This document shows, piece after piece, positions 56,143 through 64,000 of a DNA stretch of 64,000 nucleotides. Position numbers and translations under genes: made by a program. The DNA lies in the NCBI RefSeq assembly GCF_003122325.1, contig NZ_QFBC01000003.1, forward strand, positions 310,001-374,000, given 5' to 3'. The DNA comes from Rhizobium album (GTDB lineage: Bacteria > Pseudomonadota > Alphaproteobacteria > Rhizobiales > Rhizobiaceae). Within the stretch, counting starts at the first letter, position 1. The number at the start of each line of letters is the position of its first letter. The notes under the pieces were generated by a model, which was given only the letters and a program-made list of their open reading frames with translations, ran no database searches and was not told the DNA's origin.

Positions 56143-56247
56143 GCCAATACCTCATAAAAAAGTCAATTCAGCCTCTCCTCATAGGGAAAGATCGCTGAAA
56201 AGCCAATGGTCAGTTCCGAGGCATCGTCATTTTGGCGGCGGGTGTGG

Positions 56248-57597
56248 TCAAACGGCCATCGAATGCCGGCCTTTGCCGTTGCCGAGATAAGCGTCGAAGG
56301 CGGCGGCAATGCTGCGGGCCATCGTGCGGCCCTGGGCCGTGAGGGAAAAACCTTCCGAATCCACCCGGCAGAGCCCTTCTGTATCGATGGCGGCAAGCTG
56401 GCGGGCTTCGGCGACGATCTTGTCCGCACCTACAGGAAAAAGCCGCCGCAGATCGGCAAAGGACAGCGAAAAATCGCACATGATCCGCTCGATGACATGG
56501 GCGCGCAGGCGATCCTCGTCGGTGAGTGCGATGCCGCGGATGACGGCCAACTCACCGGCTTCGGCCAAACGCTGGTATTCGCCGGTCGCCGGCATGTTCT
56601 GCACATAACCTTGCGGCAGGAAGCCGATGGACGAGGCGCCCAAACCGATCAGCGCATCGGCCACATCGTCGGTATAACCTTGAAAATTGCGCTTCAATGC
56701 ACCGTTGCGGGCAGCAACGGCAAGGCTGTCATCGGGTTTGGCGAAATGATCGATGCCGATCGGCTGATACCCCGCTTCCACGAGCTTTGCGGCAGCACGC
56801 ATCATCTGCCGGTAACGCTCTGCGGCATCGGGCAGTGCAGCTTCGGGAATCATCGTCTGATGCTTCTTCATCCACGGCACATGGGCGTAGCCGAACAACG
56901 CGATCCGATCGGGAGAAAGCGACAACACGTCGTCGATCGTATGCTCCAGCGTCAAGAGCGTCTGGTGCGGAAGGCCGTAGAGCACGTCACAATTGACCGA
57001 ACGGACGCCACGGCTGCGCACCTCTTCGACGACCTGCCGCGTCTGCTCGAAGGTCTGGATGCGGTTGATCGCCTGCTGAACCTCCGGATTGAAATCCTGG
57101 ATGCCAAGGCTTGCCCGCGTCATGCCGATCGCCGCCAGCGCATCGTAACGGGCGACGTCGAGATCGTTGGGGTCCATTTCGACGCTGATCGCCGCATCCG
57201 CTGCAAAAGTGAAATGCTCCTTCAACCTCGCGGCGAGATCGATCATGTCCTGCGGCGCCACCATGGTGGGAGAACCGCCGCCGAAATGCAGCGCCCCGAC
57301 CTCGACGCCGGCGGGAATGAGCGCACCGATGGTGGCGATTTCGGCGGCAAGGCTCTCCAGATAGCTGCGCACCGGCTCATAACGCAGCGTCTGCTTCGTA
57401 TGGCAGGCGCAGAACCAACAGAGCCGATCGCAATAGGGAATGTGCACATACAGCGACAGACGCTGGCCCGGCTTCAATTCCCCCAGCCATTGCCGGTAGA
57501 CGTCGGCATCGACACCGGCGTGAAAGTGCGGCGCCGTCGGGTAGCTGGTGTAGCGGGGAACCGATTCCGTGATTCGGCTGGGCAGCGTTTGCGTCAT
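56248..57597 (-). CDS. hemN: Oxygen-independent coproporphyrinogen III oxidase
   Basis: 449 aa from ATG 57597 (MTQTLPSR); longer frames cross the regulatory sites. Radical-SAM enzyme with cysteines 56, 60 and 63 of the CxxxCxxC cluster plus Cys65 (YCDRLCWFCACH), GGGSPT and the HemN C-terminal domain. Makes protoporphyrinogen IX without oxygen. Divergent from fnrN; an anaerobox 65-80 bases upstream of its start implies FNR-type activation in microaerobic conditions. Confidence 0.94.
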   Translation of the reverse strand: MTQTLPSRITESVPRYTSYPTAPHFHAGVDADVYRQWLGELKPGQRLSLYVHIPYCDRLCWFCACHTKQTLRYEPVRSYLESLAAEIATIGALIPAGVEVGALHFGGGSPTMVAPQDMIDLAARLKEHFTFAADAAISVEMDPNDLDVARYDALAAIGMTRASLGIQDFNPEVQQAINRIQTFEQTRQVVEEVRSRGVRSVNCDVLYGLPHQTLLTLEHTIDDVLSLSPDRIALFGYAHVPWMKKHQTMIPEAALPDAAERYRQMMRAAAKLVEAGYQPIGIDHFAKPDDSLAVAARNGALKRNFQGYTDDVADALIGLGASSIGFLPQGYVQNMPATGEYQRLAEAGELAVIRGIALTDEDRLRAHVIERIMCDFSLSFADLRRLFPVGADKIVAEARQLAAIDTEGLCRVDSEGFSLTAQGRTMARSIAAAFDAYLGNGKGRHSMAV

Positions 57598-57661
57598 CGC
57601 GATTCCTCGGCTCGACCATTTTTCCTGATTGCCGGAATAGACCGCAGCCGGTTCTGCCACT

Positions 57662-57710
57662 TTGATTTCGATCAAGTGGGGGAACCGGCGTGAAGTTTGA
57701 CGAAAGTCAA
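57662..57710. promoter_or_regulatory. Two anaeroboxes (FNR/FixK-type sites) between hemN and fnrN
   Basis: TTGAT-ttcg-ATCAA at 57662-57675 is a perfect match to the FNR/FixK consensus TTGAT-N4-ATCAA. TTGAC-gaaa-GTCAA at 57697-57710 is a good second site. Paired boxes upstream of fnrN, one for activation and one for autorepression, are known in Rhizobium; that reading here is by analogy. Confidence 0.85.
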
Positions 57711-57768
57711 GGATAACCACGCCGCTTTGTTATTAGAACAGCATGTAACCACTCGGAGGCCGATGCCC

Positions 57769-58494
57769 ATGGACGTAGCGCGCAAGGACATCCACAATTC
57801 GCAGATACCGGTCGTTTGCCGCTCCTGCGAGGCGCGGCATGGTGGCGTTTGCGGTGCCCTGAGTTCCGGCCAGCTGATCGAACTCAACCGCCATTCCGTG
57901 CGCCGCGAAGTTTCCGCCGGCTGCGAGATCGTCGGCCAGGGCGAGGCCGTCTGCCGCTATTCCAGCGTGTTGCGCGGCGTCGTCAAGCTGAGCAAGATGA
58001 TGTCGGACGGCCGCCAGCAGATCGTCGGCCTGCAGTTCTCGCCGGATTTCCTCGGCCGCCTCTTCCTGCACGAGAGCACGCTGACGGCGGAAGCCGCAAC
58101 GGATACGGAAATCTGCTCCTTCCCGCGCCCCATCCTCGACCGCATGATTGCAGAGACGCCGGAACTGGGGCATCGCCTGCATTCGCAGGCGCTGCAGGAA
58201 CTCGATGATGCCCGGGACTGGATGCTGACCCTCGGGCGCAAGACAGCGCAGGAAAAGGTCGCAAGCTTTCTCTACATGATCGCCACGCACATCGATCCCG
58301 ACAGTGCCGACTGCGCCACCTTCGACCTGCCGCTGTCACGCGCCGATATCGGCGATTTCCTCGGGCTGACGATCGAAACCGTCAGCCGGCAGATCACCAA
58401 GCTGCGCAAGCTCGGCATCATCACGGTCGAGAACAACCGGCACGTCACCGTGCCGGATCTCGACCGGCTCAACACCGCGGCCGGAAACGACTGA
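57769..58494 (+). CDS. fnrN: FNR-type oxygen-sensing transcription regulator (FnrN)
   Basis: 241 aa from ATG 57769, nine bases after GGAGG. Cysteines 17, 20 and 28 (CRSCEARHGGVC) with Cys116 (TEICSFP) form the [4Fe-4S] ligand set of FNR/FnrN, so it should sense oxygen directly. cAMP-binding-like fold and HTH at the end (ADIGDFLGLTIETVSRQITKL, with the E-SR DNA-contact motif). Controls microaerobic genes such as hemN and the cytochrome cbb3 genes in rhizobia. Divergent from hemN. Confidence 0.93.
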   Translation: MDVARKDIHNSQIPVVCRSCEARHGGVCGALSSGQLIELNRHSVRREVSAGCEIVGQGEAVCRYSSVLRGVVKLSKMMSDGRQQIVGLQFSPDFLGRLFLHESTLTAEAATDTEICSFPRPILDRMIAETPELGHRLHSQALQELDDARDWMLTLGRKTAQEKVASFLYMIATHIDPDSADCATFDLPLSRADIGDFLGLTIETVSRQITKLRKLGIITVENNRHVTVPDLDRLNTAAGND

Positions 58495-58537
58495 AAAGCT
58501 TGGCCTCCGGCGCTTCTCGCCGTGGAAATCATAGTTT

Positions 58538-58966
58538 TCAGTGGCTGATCACGATGCGCGTGTTGCCGAGGCCTGCGGTGCTTGCCATGGCAAAAAACTG
58601 GGCCGCGTTGCGCGGGTCGAGGCGGACGCAGCCATGCGACGCCGGGCGGCCGAGGCGTTTCGTCTCGAAAGTGCCGTGAATGGCGTATCCACCCTTGAAG
58701 AACACCGCATAAGGCATCGGCGCGTTGTTGTACTTGCGCGACCTGTGGTTTTTCGAAAGCCATTTTGCCTTGTAGTTGCCGGTCGGCGTACCGAAGCCGC
58801 TGCGGCCGGTGGAAACTTTCCATTGGTAGCGCACGATGCCGTTCTGGGAAACGGTCATCGTCTGCCGGGTGATGTCGATATTGGCGACAAGATTTGCAGC
58901 CTGGGCAACAACCGGCTGAAACTGGAAGAACAAACATGCCATGACGGCAGCAATAAACGTCTTCAT
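58538..58966 (-). CDS. L,D-transpeptidase (YkuD type)
   Basis: 142 aa from ATG 58966, six bases after GAGGGG; a second ATG at 58972 is too close. A signal peptide (IAAVMACLFFQFQPVVAQA) leads to one catalytic domain with His97 (AIHGT) and the SHGCVR motif with Cys113. It cross-links peptidoglycan or attaches lipoproteins by 3-3 bonds. Rhizobia have many such enzymes, expected in a group that grows at the pole with 3-3-rich walls. Convergent with fnrN. Confidence 0.92.
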   Translation of the reverse strand: MKTFIAAVMACLFFQFQPVVAQAANLVANIDITRQTMTVSQNGIVRYQWKVSTGRSGFGTPTGNYKAKWLSKNHRSRKYNNAPMPYAVFFKGGYAIHGTFETKRLGRPASHGCVRLDPRNAAQFFAMASTAGLGNTRIVISH

Positions 58967-59229
58967 ATGCATCCCCTCTTCAGTTGAACCTACCCCTAGG
59001 CCCGTCAGTGGGATACAATACATGCATTCCGACTATGTTCTATTAAATTCTGCAGTAAGCATCGCCATAAAAAGCATAGTTAAATTTTTAAAAACGGCCA
59101 AACCTAGCGAAATCGCCTGCGAAAGTATAATGAAGCATCGATATACACGGAAAATTGAACAGGGACTGCCCGAGCCCGCAGGAGATGCAGCCCCGCAAAC
59201 GCCTTTCGGAAAGCCCTTCGAAGCCCGGT

Positions 59230-60684
59230 TCACGCCCCGGCGCGTGCGGCAGGCGAGACGTGCATGTTCCACACCCAGTTCTTCGGCACGTAATAACCCG
59301 ACTCGGCGAGCGCCATGGCGTAGGCCTGGAACTCCTGCAATGTTTCCAGCGTGCACACGTCGCCATAGCGGCTGGCGGGTTTTCCGGCTTTCTGCAGGGC
59401 CAGGGGCTGGAAGACGGTGAGCGGGAAGCCGTCGCCATATTCCTCGCCGTCCTTCTTGGTGACCATGTCGGTGGCGGTGAGCGCGCCGAACAGCCGGAAC
59501 CGGTGCGATTCGGCATTGTGGTGCACCCGGCGCAATGCGCCTCTCTCACCGGTCGCCCCCATCAAACCGTTGAGCGTGTTGATGCAGCGCAGGATGCGCG
59601 GCGTCAGGTTGCCCATGTCGCCGTGCTCGCCGTATTTCGATGCCATGAAGATCATCTTGTAGGTGTCTTCGCTGGCGCGGGTGGTGAGGCCGCCGCGGCG
59701 ATAGCCGCCATGGCCGTCGGCAACCCACTTGCGGGTGGTATCGCCGAGATTGTTGGCATAATTGTTGCGATAGGCGGCCGCACGGTTCTTGAAATCCATG
59801 GCCGCCGTGCCGCCGGTCGCAAGGCGTGCATCCAGCACATTGTCCATGCCGACCCCGGCCGCATAGGACAGGCCGTCATGTGTCCTGCCGTTCATCAGGC
59901 TGATGCCCGGCTTGCTGATCTCGCGCGACGACTGGCTGCCGTAGTCGCTCCAGGTCGGGCAGACGGCAAAAAGGTCGTAGTCGCCGGTCATCGGCTGGCC
60001 GGCGCCGATCTCCAGCGACGTCATCACTTCGAGGGGGATAGCGGAGGAGGCGCCGTTCTTGTCCCGGTCCTGCGCCAGAAACACGCTGTTGCTGACCAAT
60101 CCCTTCGAGGCCAGTTGCGTCACCGGCCGGACGTCCGTGCCCGACAGGGTCGGATAAACGAGGATGTCGTAGCGCCCGTCCTGCCTTTTGCGCGCCAGGA
60201 AGATGACCTGCAAACCATCGCCGCTGCGCCGCGCCGAAAGCGTCAGGTTGTCGGACCCCGGCACCGGCGCCACCGACATCAGCGCCGTGCGCGGCGGACG
60301 GCCCTCGGCGCGATAATCCTGTTCGGCAATCTGCTCGCGGGAGAGGACGAGTGTCGTCTTGCCGGCAAAACCCGAGCGAATGCCGTCGTCGTTGGCCTCG
60401 GTGCCCCTCTTGGCCTTCTCCCTGTCATATCCGACCTTGCTATAGGTGCCGTCGTAAGGGACGAGGCCGGCATGCGGCCCCCAGTCGGAACTCTTGCCCT
60501 TGACGTGAAAATTCTTGGTCGGATAGCCGCGTTCGATCCAGCGTTTCGCCCAGGGACCGGTGGAGCGGAAAATGATGACTTCGTTCAGGTTCGTGGCGGC
60601 CGTCGAGCATTGCAGCATGTCGCTTTTCGTCATGCCGTTCTGATTGTGAAGGAAAGACAGATCAAGTCCATGGACGACGGTCAT
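59230..60684 (-). CDS. ExoY/CyaA/edema-factor-like nucleotidyl cyclase toxin
   Basis: 484 aa from ATG 60684, ten bases after GGAGG; the open frame continues to 60771 without a ribosome site. It matches the catalytic core of edema factor, CyaA and ExoY in order: FRSTG (36-43), YPTKNFHVKGKSSDWGPHAG with Lys57 and Lys64 as the conserved lysines, PMTGDYDLFAVCP with metal-binding Asp235 and Asp237, HGDMGNLTPRILRCINTLN (354-372) and the catalytic-type histidine His389 in RVHHNAES. In edema factor and CyaA the asparagine six residues after that histidine matters; here it is Arg395. These toxins make cAMP or other cyclic nucleotides only after binding a host activator. No signal peptide. The surrounding intergenic DNA is AT-rich. 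Secretion route unknown. Confidence 0.82.
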   Translation of the reverse strand: MTVVHGLDLSFLHNQNGMTKSDMLQCSTAATNLNEVIIFRSTGPWAKRWIERGYPTKNFHVKGKSSDWGPHAGLVPYDGTYSKVGYDREKAKRGTEANDDGIRSGFAGKTTLVLSREQIAEQDYRAEGRPPRTALMSVAPVPGSDNLTLSARRSGDGLQVIFLARKRQDGRYDILVYPTLSGTDVRPVTQLASKGLVSNSVFLAQDRDKNGASSAIPLEVMTSLEIGAGQPMTGDYDLFAVCPTWSDYGSQSSREISKPGISLMNGRTHDGLSYAAGVGMDNVLDARLATGGTAAMDFKNRAAAYRNNYANNLGDTTRKWVADGHGGYRRGGLTTRASEDTYKMIFMASKYGEHGDMGNLTPRILRCINTLNGLMGATGERGALRRVHHNAESHRFRLFGALTATDMVTKKDGEEYGDGFPLTVFQPLALQKAGKPASRYGDVCTLETLQEFQAYAMALAESGYYVPKNWVWNMHVSPAARAGA

Positions 60685-60881
60685 GCTCGGATTTCCTCCG
60701 TGTGAAAATGATTGATAAACAAGCTGTCCAATATCGATAGGCGGCAAATCTTGTCGCGAAAAAGCCCGCACCGCCGCAGCGGCACGAAGCGTACATGATC
60801 CATACCACTTCCGCAGAAGAAATTTAGCGTAAACGATACGGTAACAATTCTACGAACATGCCGAAGAATCCGCTTCGCGCA

Positions 60882-61862
60882 TCAAATCACCAGGAACAGC
60901 GCCAGCAGTGCGGCGGCACAACAGGCCAGGACGGAACAGGCACCGTTGAAGATGGCAATGCCCGTTTCGACATCGCCCACGGACGCCGCGGCGCGCCCCG
61001 CACCGTTCATCATCGGCTCGCTGACCTTGATGCCGCCGTAAATGCGCGGCCCGGTCAGTTGCACGTCCAGCGCTCCGGCCATGGCCGCCTCCGGCCAGCC
61101 GGAATTCGGCGACCGGTGCAGGCCGCTGTCACGCAACCCGATGCGCAGCGCATTCGAAGCCGCGTCCCGACCGGCGGCAAGCCACGCGCCGGCCGCCAAA
61201 AGCAGCATCGAAAATCGCGCCGCCGGCCAGTTGGCGAAATCGTCGAGCCGGGCGGATGCCCAGCCGAAATCGAGGTATTTTTCCGATTTGTGGCCGATCA
61301 TCGAATCTGCGGTGTTGAGCATCTTGTAGGCCAGCAGGCCCGGCAGGCCGAAAACCGCGTACCACAAGGCCGGCGCCACGACGCCGTCGGAAAAATTCTC
61401 CGCCAGGCTTTCGAGCGCCGCGCGGCAGACGGCCGGCTCGTCCAGCGTTTCCGGATCGCGGCCGACGATCATCGACACCGCCCGGCGACCGCCCGCCAGA
61501 CCATCCCGCCTCAAGCCGGAGGCGACGGCGGCAACGTGATCCGCCAGGCTCTTCTGCGCCAGGAAAACGGCAACGAGGATGATTTCGGCAAGGATTCCGA
61601 GAAGCCCGACGCGTGCGAAGGCGGCGTGCAGCACGATACCGGCCACGACGCTTGCCGCAAGCAGGACGACAATGGTGACGACACCATTCCGGCGCCGCGT
61701 CCGCGCCAAAAAGTCCGACCGGTTCAGCCATCCGTCCATCCCGGCAATCGCCTTGCCGAACAGCACCACCGGATGCGGCAGGCGGCGCCACAGCCATGGC
61801 GGATCGCCGACCAGGCGGTCGGCAAGCAAGGCAAGCACGAGGACGAACAGATTGCCGATCAT
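60882..61862 (-). CDS. cobD: Adenosylcobinamide-phosphate synthase
   Basis: 326 aa from ATG 61862, overlapping the cobC stop as ATGA. Integral membrane protein of the CbiB/CobD family with DRLVGDPPWLWRRLPHPVVLFG, the LAENFSDGVVAPALWYAVFGLPGLLAYKMLNTADSM region and SPNSGWPEAAMAG. Joins (R)-1-aminopropan-2-ol phosphate, made from CobC's substrate, to cobyric acid. Called cbiB in the anaerobic nomenclature. Third gene of the cobB-cobC-cobD operon visible here. Confidence 0.94.
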   Translation of the reverse strand: MIGNLFVLVLALLADRLVGDPPWLWRRLPHPVVLFGKAIAGMDGWLNRSDFLARTRRRNGVVTIVVLLAASVVAGIVLHAAFARVGLLGILAEIILVAVFLAQKSLADHVAAVASGLRRDGLAGGRRAVSMIVGRDPETLDEPAVCRAALESLAENFSDGVVAPALWYAVFGLPGLLAYKMLNTADSMIGHKSEKYLDFGWASARLDDFANWPAARFSMLLLAAGAWLAAGRDAASNALRIGLRDSGLHRSPNSGWPEAAMAGALDVQLTGPRIYGGIKVSEPMMNGAGRAAASVGDVETGIAIFNGACSVLACCAAALLALFLVI

Positions 61863-62860
61863 CGCAGGAGCCCGGCCAGGGCGGTGCGCAGCCGCGCGTC
61901 GGCCTCCGTATCCGGCGCCAAGCCGAAACGCAGCCATGCCGGCGCATAATCGAACGTGCGCACGAGAATATGATGCCGGCAGAGATGGTCGTGGATCACC
62001 GCCGCCCGTGGATCATCGACAAGCGCAAACAGCGAGGCGCCACCGGCAACCGCCAATCCCGCCGCTTCGAGCACGGAGATGAGCGCAGCCTTGCGGCTTG
62101 TGATACGATCACTGATCGCCTTTATGTCGGAACGCATCAACGCCGCGGCGATGGCAAGGGCCGGTCCCGATACCGCCCATGGCCCGAGCCATTGCTCGAA
62201 GAGGGCCAGACGGTCTTGCGAGGCGACCACGAAGCCGAGCCGGACGCCAGCCATGCCGAAAAACTTGCCGAAGGAGCGGAAGACGATCAGGCCGGCCTTG
62301 GCCCCGTCTGCGGCAATGCTCGCCCCCTGCCGGGCACCATCCGCGAAGGCTTCATCGACCACCAGCAGGCCACCGGACGCCGCAAGCTTAAGGCGCAGCC
62401 GCTCCAATGCCTCGACGGCATGAAGCTGACCGGTGGGGTTGTTGGGATTGACGACGACGACGAGACCATGTTCGGGGCGAACCGCGTCCAGTTCCGTGAT
62501 CGCATCGACGGTCAGGCCGGCCATGGTGAAGGCGCGGGCATATTCGCCATAGGTGGGCGACAGGATGGCAACGCGGCTGCCGGCAGGAACCAGCCGCGGC
62601 AGCAGCTGGATCACCGATTGCGTGCCCGGCACCGGCAGAGGCAGGACGGCGCCGGTCCGATAATAGTCCCGCGCAGCCTCACGGGCCGTATCGACAAGAT
62701 GGCGGTCCGGCAGCCGATGCCAGGCGCGAGCATCGATATCAGGCAGATCGGGCGGACAGGGATTGATGCCTGTCGACAGGTCGAGCCAGTCCTGCGGCCG
62801 GCCGCCATAGGCCGCGGCCGCAGCGGTTATGCCGCCGCCATGGACGATCGCAGCCGTCAT
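61859..62860 (-). CDS. cobC: Threonine-phosphate decarboxylase
   Basis: 333 aa PLP enzyme of the histidinol-phosphate aminotransferase fold. Starts HGGGITAAAAAYGGRPQDWLDLSTGINP; the PLP lysine lies in FRSFGKFFGMAGVRLG, and VNPNNPTGQ and DEAFADGA are the cofactor-binding loops. Provides aminopropanol phosphate, the linker between corrin ring and nucleotide loop. Overlaps cobB and cobD by four bases each (ATGA). Confidence 0.94.
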   Translation of the reverse strand: MTAAIVHGGGITAAAAAYGGRPQDWLDLSTGINPCPPDLPDIDARAWHRLPDRHLVDTAREAARDYYRTGAVLPLPVPGTQSVIQLLPRLVPAGSRVAILSPTYGEYARAFTMAGLTVDAITELDAVRPEHGLVVVVNPNNPTGQLHAVEALERLRLKLAASGGLLVVDEAFADGARQGASIAADGAKAGLIVFRSFGKFFGMAGVRLGFVVASQDRLALFEQWLGPWAVSGPALAIAAALMRSDIKAISDRITSRKAALISVLEAAGLAVAGGASLFALVDDPRAAVIHDHLCRHHILVRTFDYAPAWLRFGLAPDTEADARLRTALAGLLR

Positions 62861-64000
62861 GCCGGGTTTCCGGCGATATCGATCAGGTGGATGAACGAGC
62901 CGGCGACCAGCCCGCGCCGCAGGCCGAATTCGCCGAGATCGGCGCCGAGCGCATCGCTGGCACGGAACAGTCGCTCCGCATCGCCTTCGGAAACGATGGT
63001 GGCATAGTGGAATTCATGCGCCGTCATCGCCCGCGTGAAAAAGGCTTCGGAAACCGGCACGACCTTCCGGTATCCGAGATGTCGCTGCCGCTTGGCAAAA
63101 CTGGTCGCCAGCGGCAGCAGGCCGAGCATGGCATGGGTCTCGCCTGCCGCATCGACAAGCGTCTCGCCCAGAGTCATGTAGCCGCCGCATTCGCCGAAAA
63201 TCCGGGCACCGCGGCCGGCGGCAGCCAGCATGCCCTGTCTAAAACCGTCCGCTGCGGCAAGTCTGCCGGCATACAGCTCCGGATACCCGCCCGGCAGATA
63301 GACGGCATCGGCGTCGGCGGCAGGCGTTTCGTCGGCCAGCGGCGAGAAGAAGGAAATCTCCGCTCCGCGCCGGCGCCATCCGAGCAGCATGTGCTCATAG
63401 GAAAACGCGAAAGCCAGATCGCGAGCCACGGCGATCTTCTGGCCGAGCGGCGGCAGCCGGGCGATGTTGGCCTCGGAGGCGCGGTCCGGCACCTGCCGGG
63501 CGATATGCAGCATGCGGCCGAGGTCGCATTGGGCGGTGACGGCATCGGCGGCATGCTCCACGAACGCTTCCAACGCCTCATGTTCGCCCGCCTGCACCAG
63601 CCCGAGATGCCGCTCCGGCAGCGCCAGCGCCGCGTCGGCGCGCAGCACGGCGAAGATCGGCATGCGGATCGCATCCAGCGCATGCCGCAGCATTGCCTCG
63701 TGGCGATCGCTGGCGACACGATTGAGGATGACACCGGCAACACGGGTATCGACCCGGAAATTGGCATAACCGCTGACCAGCGCCGCAATCGAATGCGACA
63801 TGCGGGCGCAATCCACCACCAGCACCACCGACAGGCCGAGTGTCGCAGCCAGATCCGCCGGCGAACCGGTCCCGTCGGCCGCACCGTCGAACAGGCCCAT
63901 CATCGCCTCGATCACCAGCGTCCGGCCGCCCGAAGCGTGCAGGGTGGCATTGGCGAGCAGCAGCTCGCGCCGCATCGCCCAGGGATCGAAGTTCAGACAG
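62857..64000 (-). CDS. cobB: Cobyrinate a,c-diamide synthase (N-terminus beyond window edge)
   Basis: 381 codons are visible; the 5' end lies beyond base 64000 (the frame continues CLNFDPWAMRREL). Uses glutamine and ATP to amidate cobyrinate (or hydrogenobyrinate) at a and c. The class-I glutaminase domain with nucleophile Cys in FGECGGYM near the C-terminus and YLPGGYPELYAG is typical. The missing part should hold the ATP-grasp P-loop-type Walker motif. Coupled to cobC by ATGA overlap. Confidence 0.93.
   Translation of the reverse strand, partial: CLNFDPWAMRRELLLANATLHASGGRTLVIEAMMGLFDGAADGTGSPADLAATLGLSVVLVVDCARMSHSIAALVSGYANFRVDTRVAGVILNRVASDRHEAMLRHALDAIRMPIFAVLRADAALALPERHLGLVQAGEHEALEAFVEHAADAVTAQCDLGRMLHIARQVPDRASEANIARLPPLGQKIAVARDLAFAFSYEHMLLGWRRRGAEISFFSPLADETPAADADAVYLPGGYPELYAGRLAAADGFRQGMLAAAGRGARIFGECGGYMTLGETLVDAAGETHAMLGLLPLATSFAKRQRHLGYRKVVPVSEAFFTRAMTAHEFHYATIVSEGDAERLFRASDALGADLGEFGLRRGLVAGSFIHLIDIAGNPA

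Overview
The window is high-GC, tightly packed DNA from an alphaproteobacterium, most likely a member of the Rhizobiaceae (Rhizobium, Agrobacterium, Ensifer or Shinella type). The best markers are the complete acpXL-fabZ-fabF2-fabF1-adh-lpxXL set for very-long-chain fatty acid lipid A, an FnrN-type regulator divergent from hemN with two anaeroboxes, a divergent znuA/znuCB-zur locus, and aerobic-type cobalamin genes. I see no rRNA, tRNA, insertion sequence or CRISPR array; this looks like chromosomal backbone with a few accessory inserts.

Layout. 1-2.5 kb: a truncated uracil-DNA glycosylase gene, a membrane-anchored thermonuclease and a membrane sensor histidine kinase. 2.5-4.4 kb: two tandem paralogues that look like YopT-type (C58) cysteine proteases. 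4.7-8.1 kb: dgkA, cobT and cobS (divergent), DUF1289 and a membrane aspartic protease. 8.1-13.5 kb: a DUF2239 gene with an elaborate palindromic promoter, an ABC-2 exporter, a candidate sRNA, an extensin-like lipoprotein and a thioesterase. 13.6-23.3 kb: an RTX/DUF4214 protein with a HExxH motif, a GGDEF-EAL protein, a UvrB with long extensions, a J-domain protein and cspA. 23.4-27.9 kb: dusA, a FAH-family hydrolase, a gamma carbonic anhydrase and a caspase-Sel1 protein. 27.9-33 kb: the zinc-starvation regulon (zur, znuB, znuC, znuA, COG0523 GTPase) with three Zur-type palindromes, then an RcnB-like gene. 33-46.5 kb: a LacI-controlled oligosaccharide uptake and degradation operon with GH43 and GH2 enzymes. 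46.6-50.5 kb: gnd, a START-like protein and two paralogous PAS proteins. 50.7-56.1 kb: the VLCFA lipid A operon. 56.2-58.5 kb: hemN/fnrN. 58.5-60.7 kb: an L,D-transpeptidase and a protein matching the catalytic core of edema factor/CyaA/ExoY adenylyl cyclase toxins. 60.9-64 kb: cobD, cobC and a truncated cobB.

How the parts fit. Much of the window concerns the envelope and life in or near a host: modified lipid A, L,D-transpeptidation, zinc scavenging, hemicellulose-oligomer uptake and microaerobic regulation. Against that background the two C58-like proteases and the ExoY/CyaA-like cyclase stand out. All three resemble proteins that normally act inside eukaryotic cells, yet no secretion apparatus is encoded here. 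They are the most interesting content of the window.
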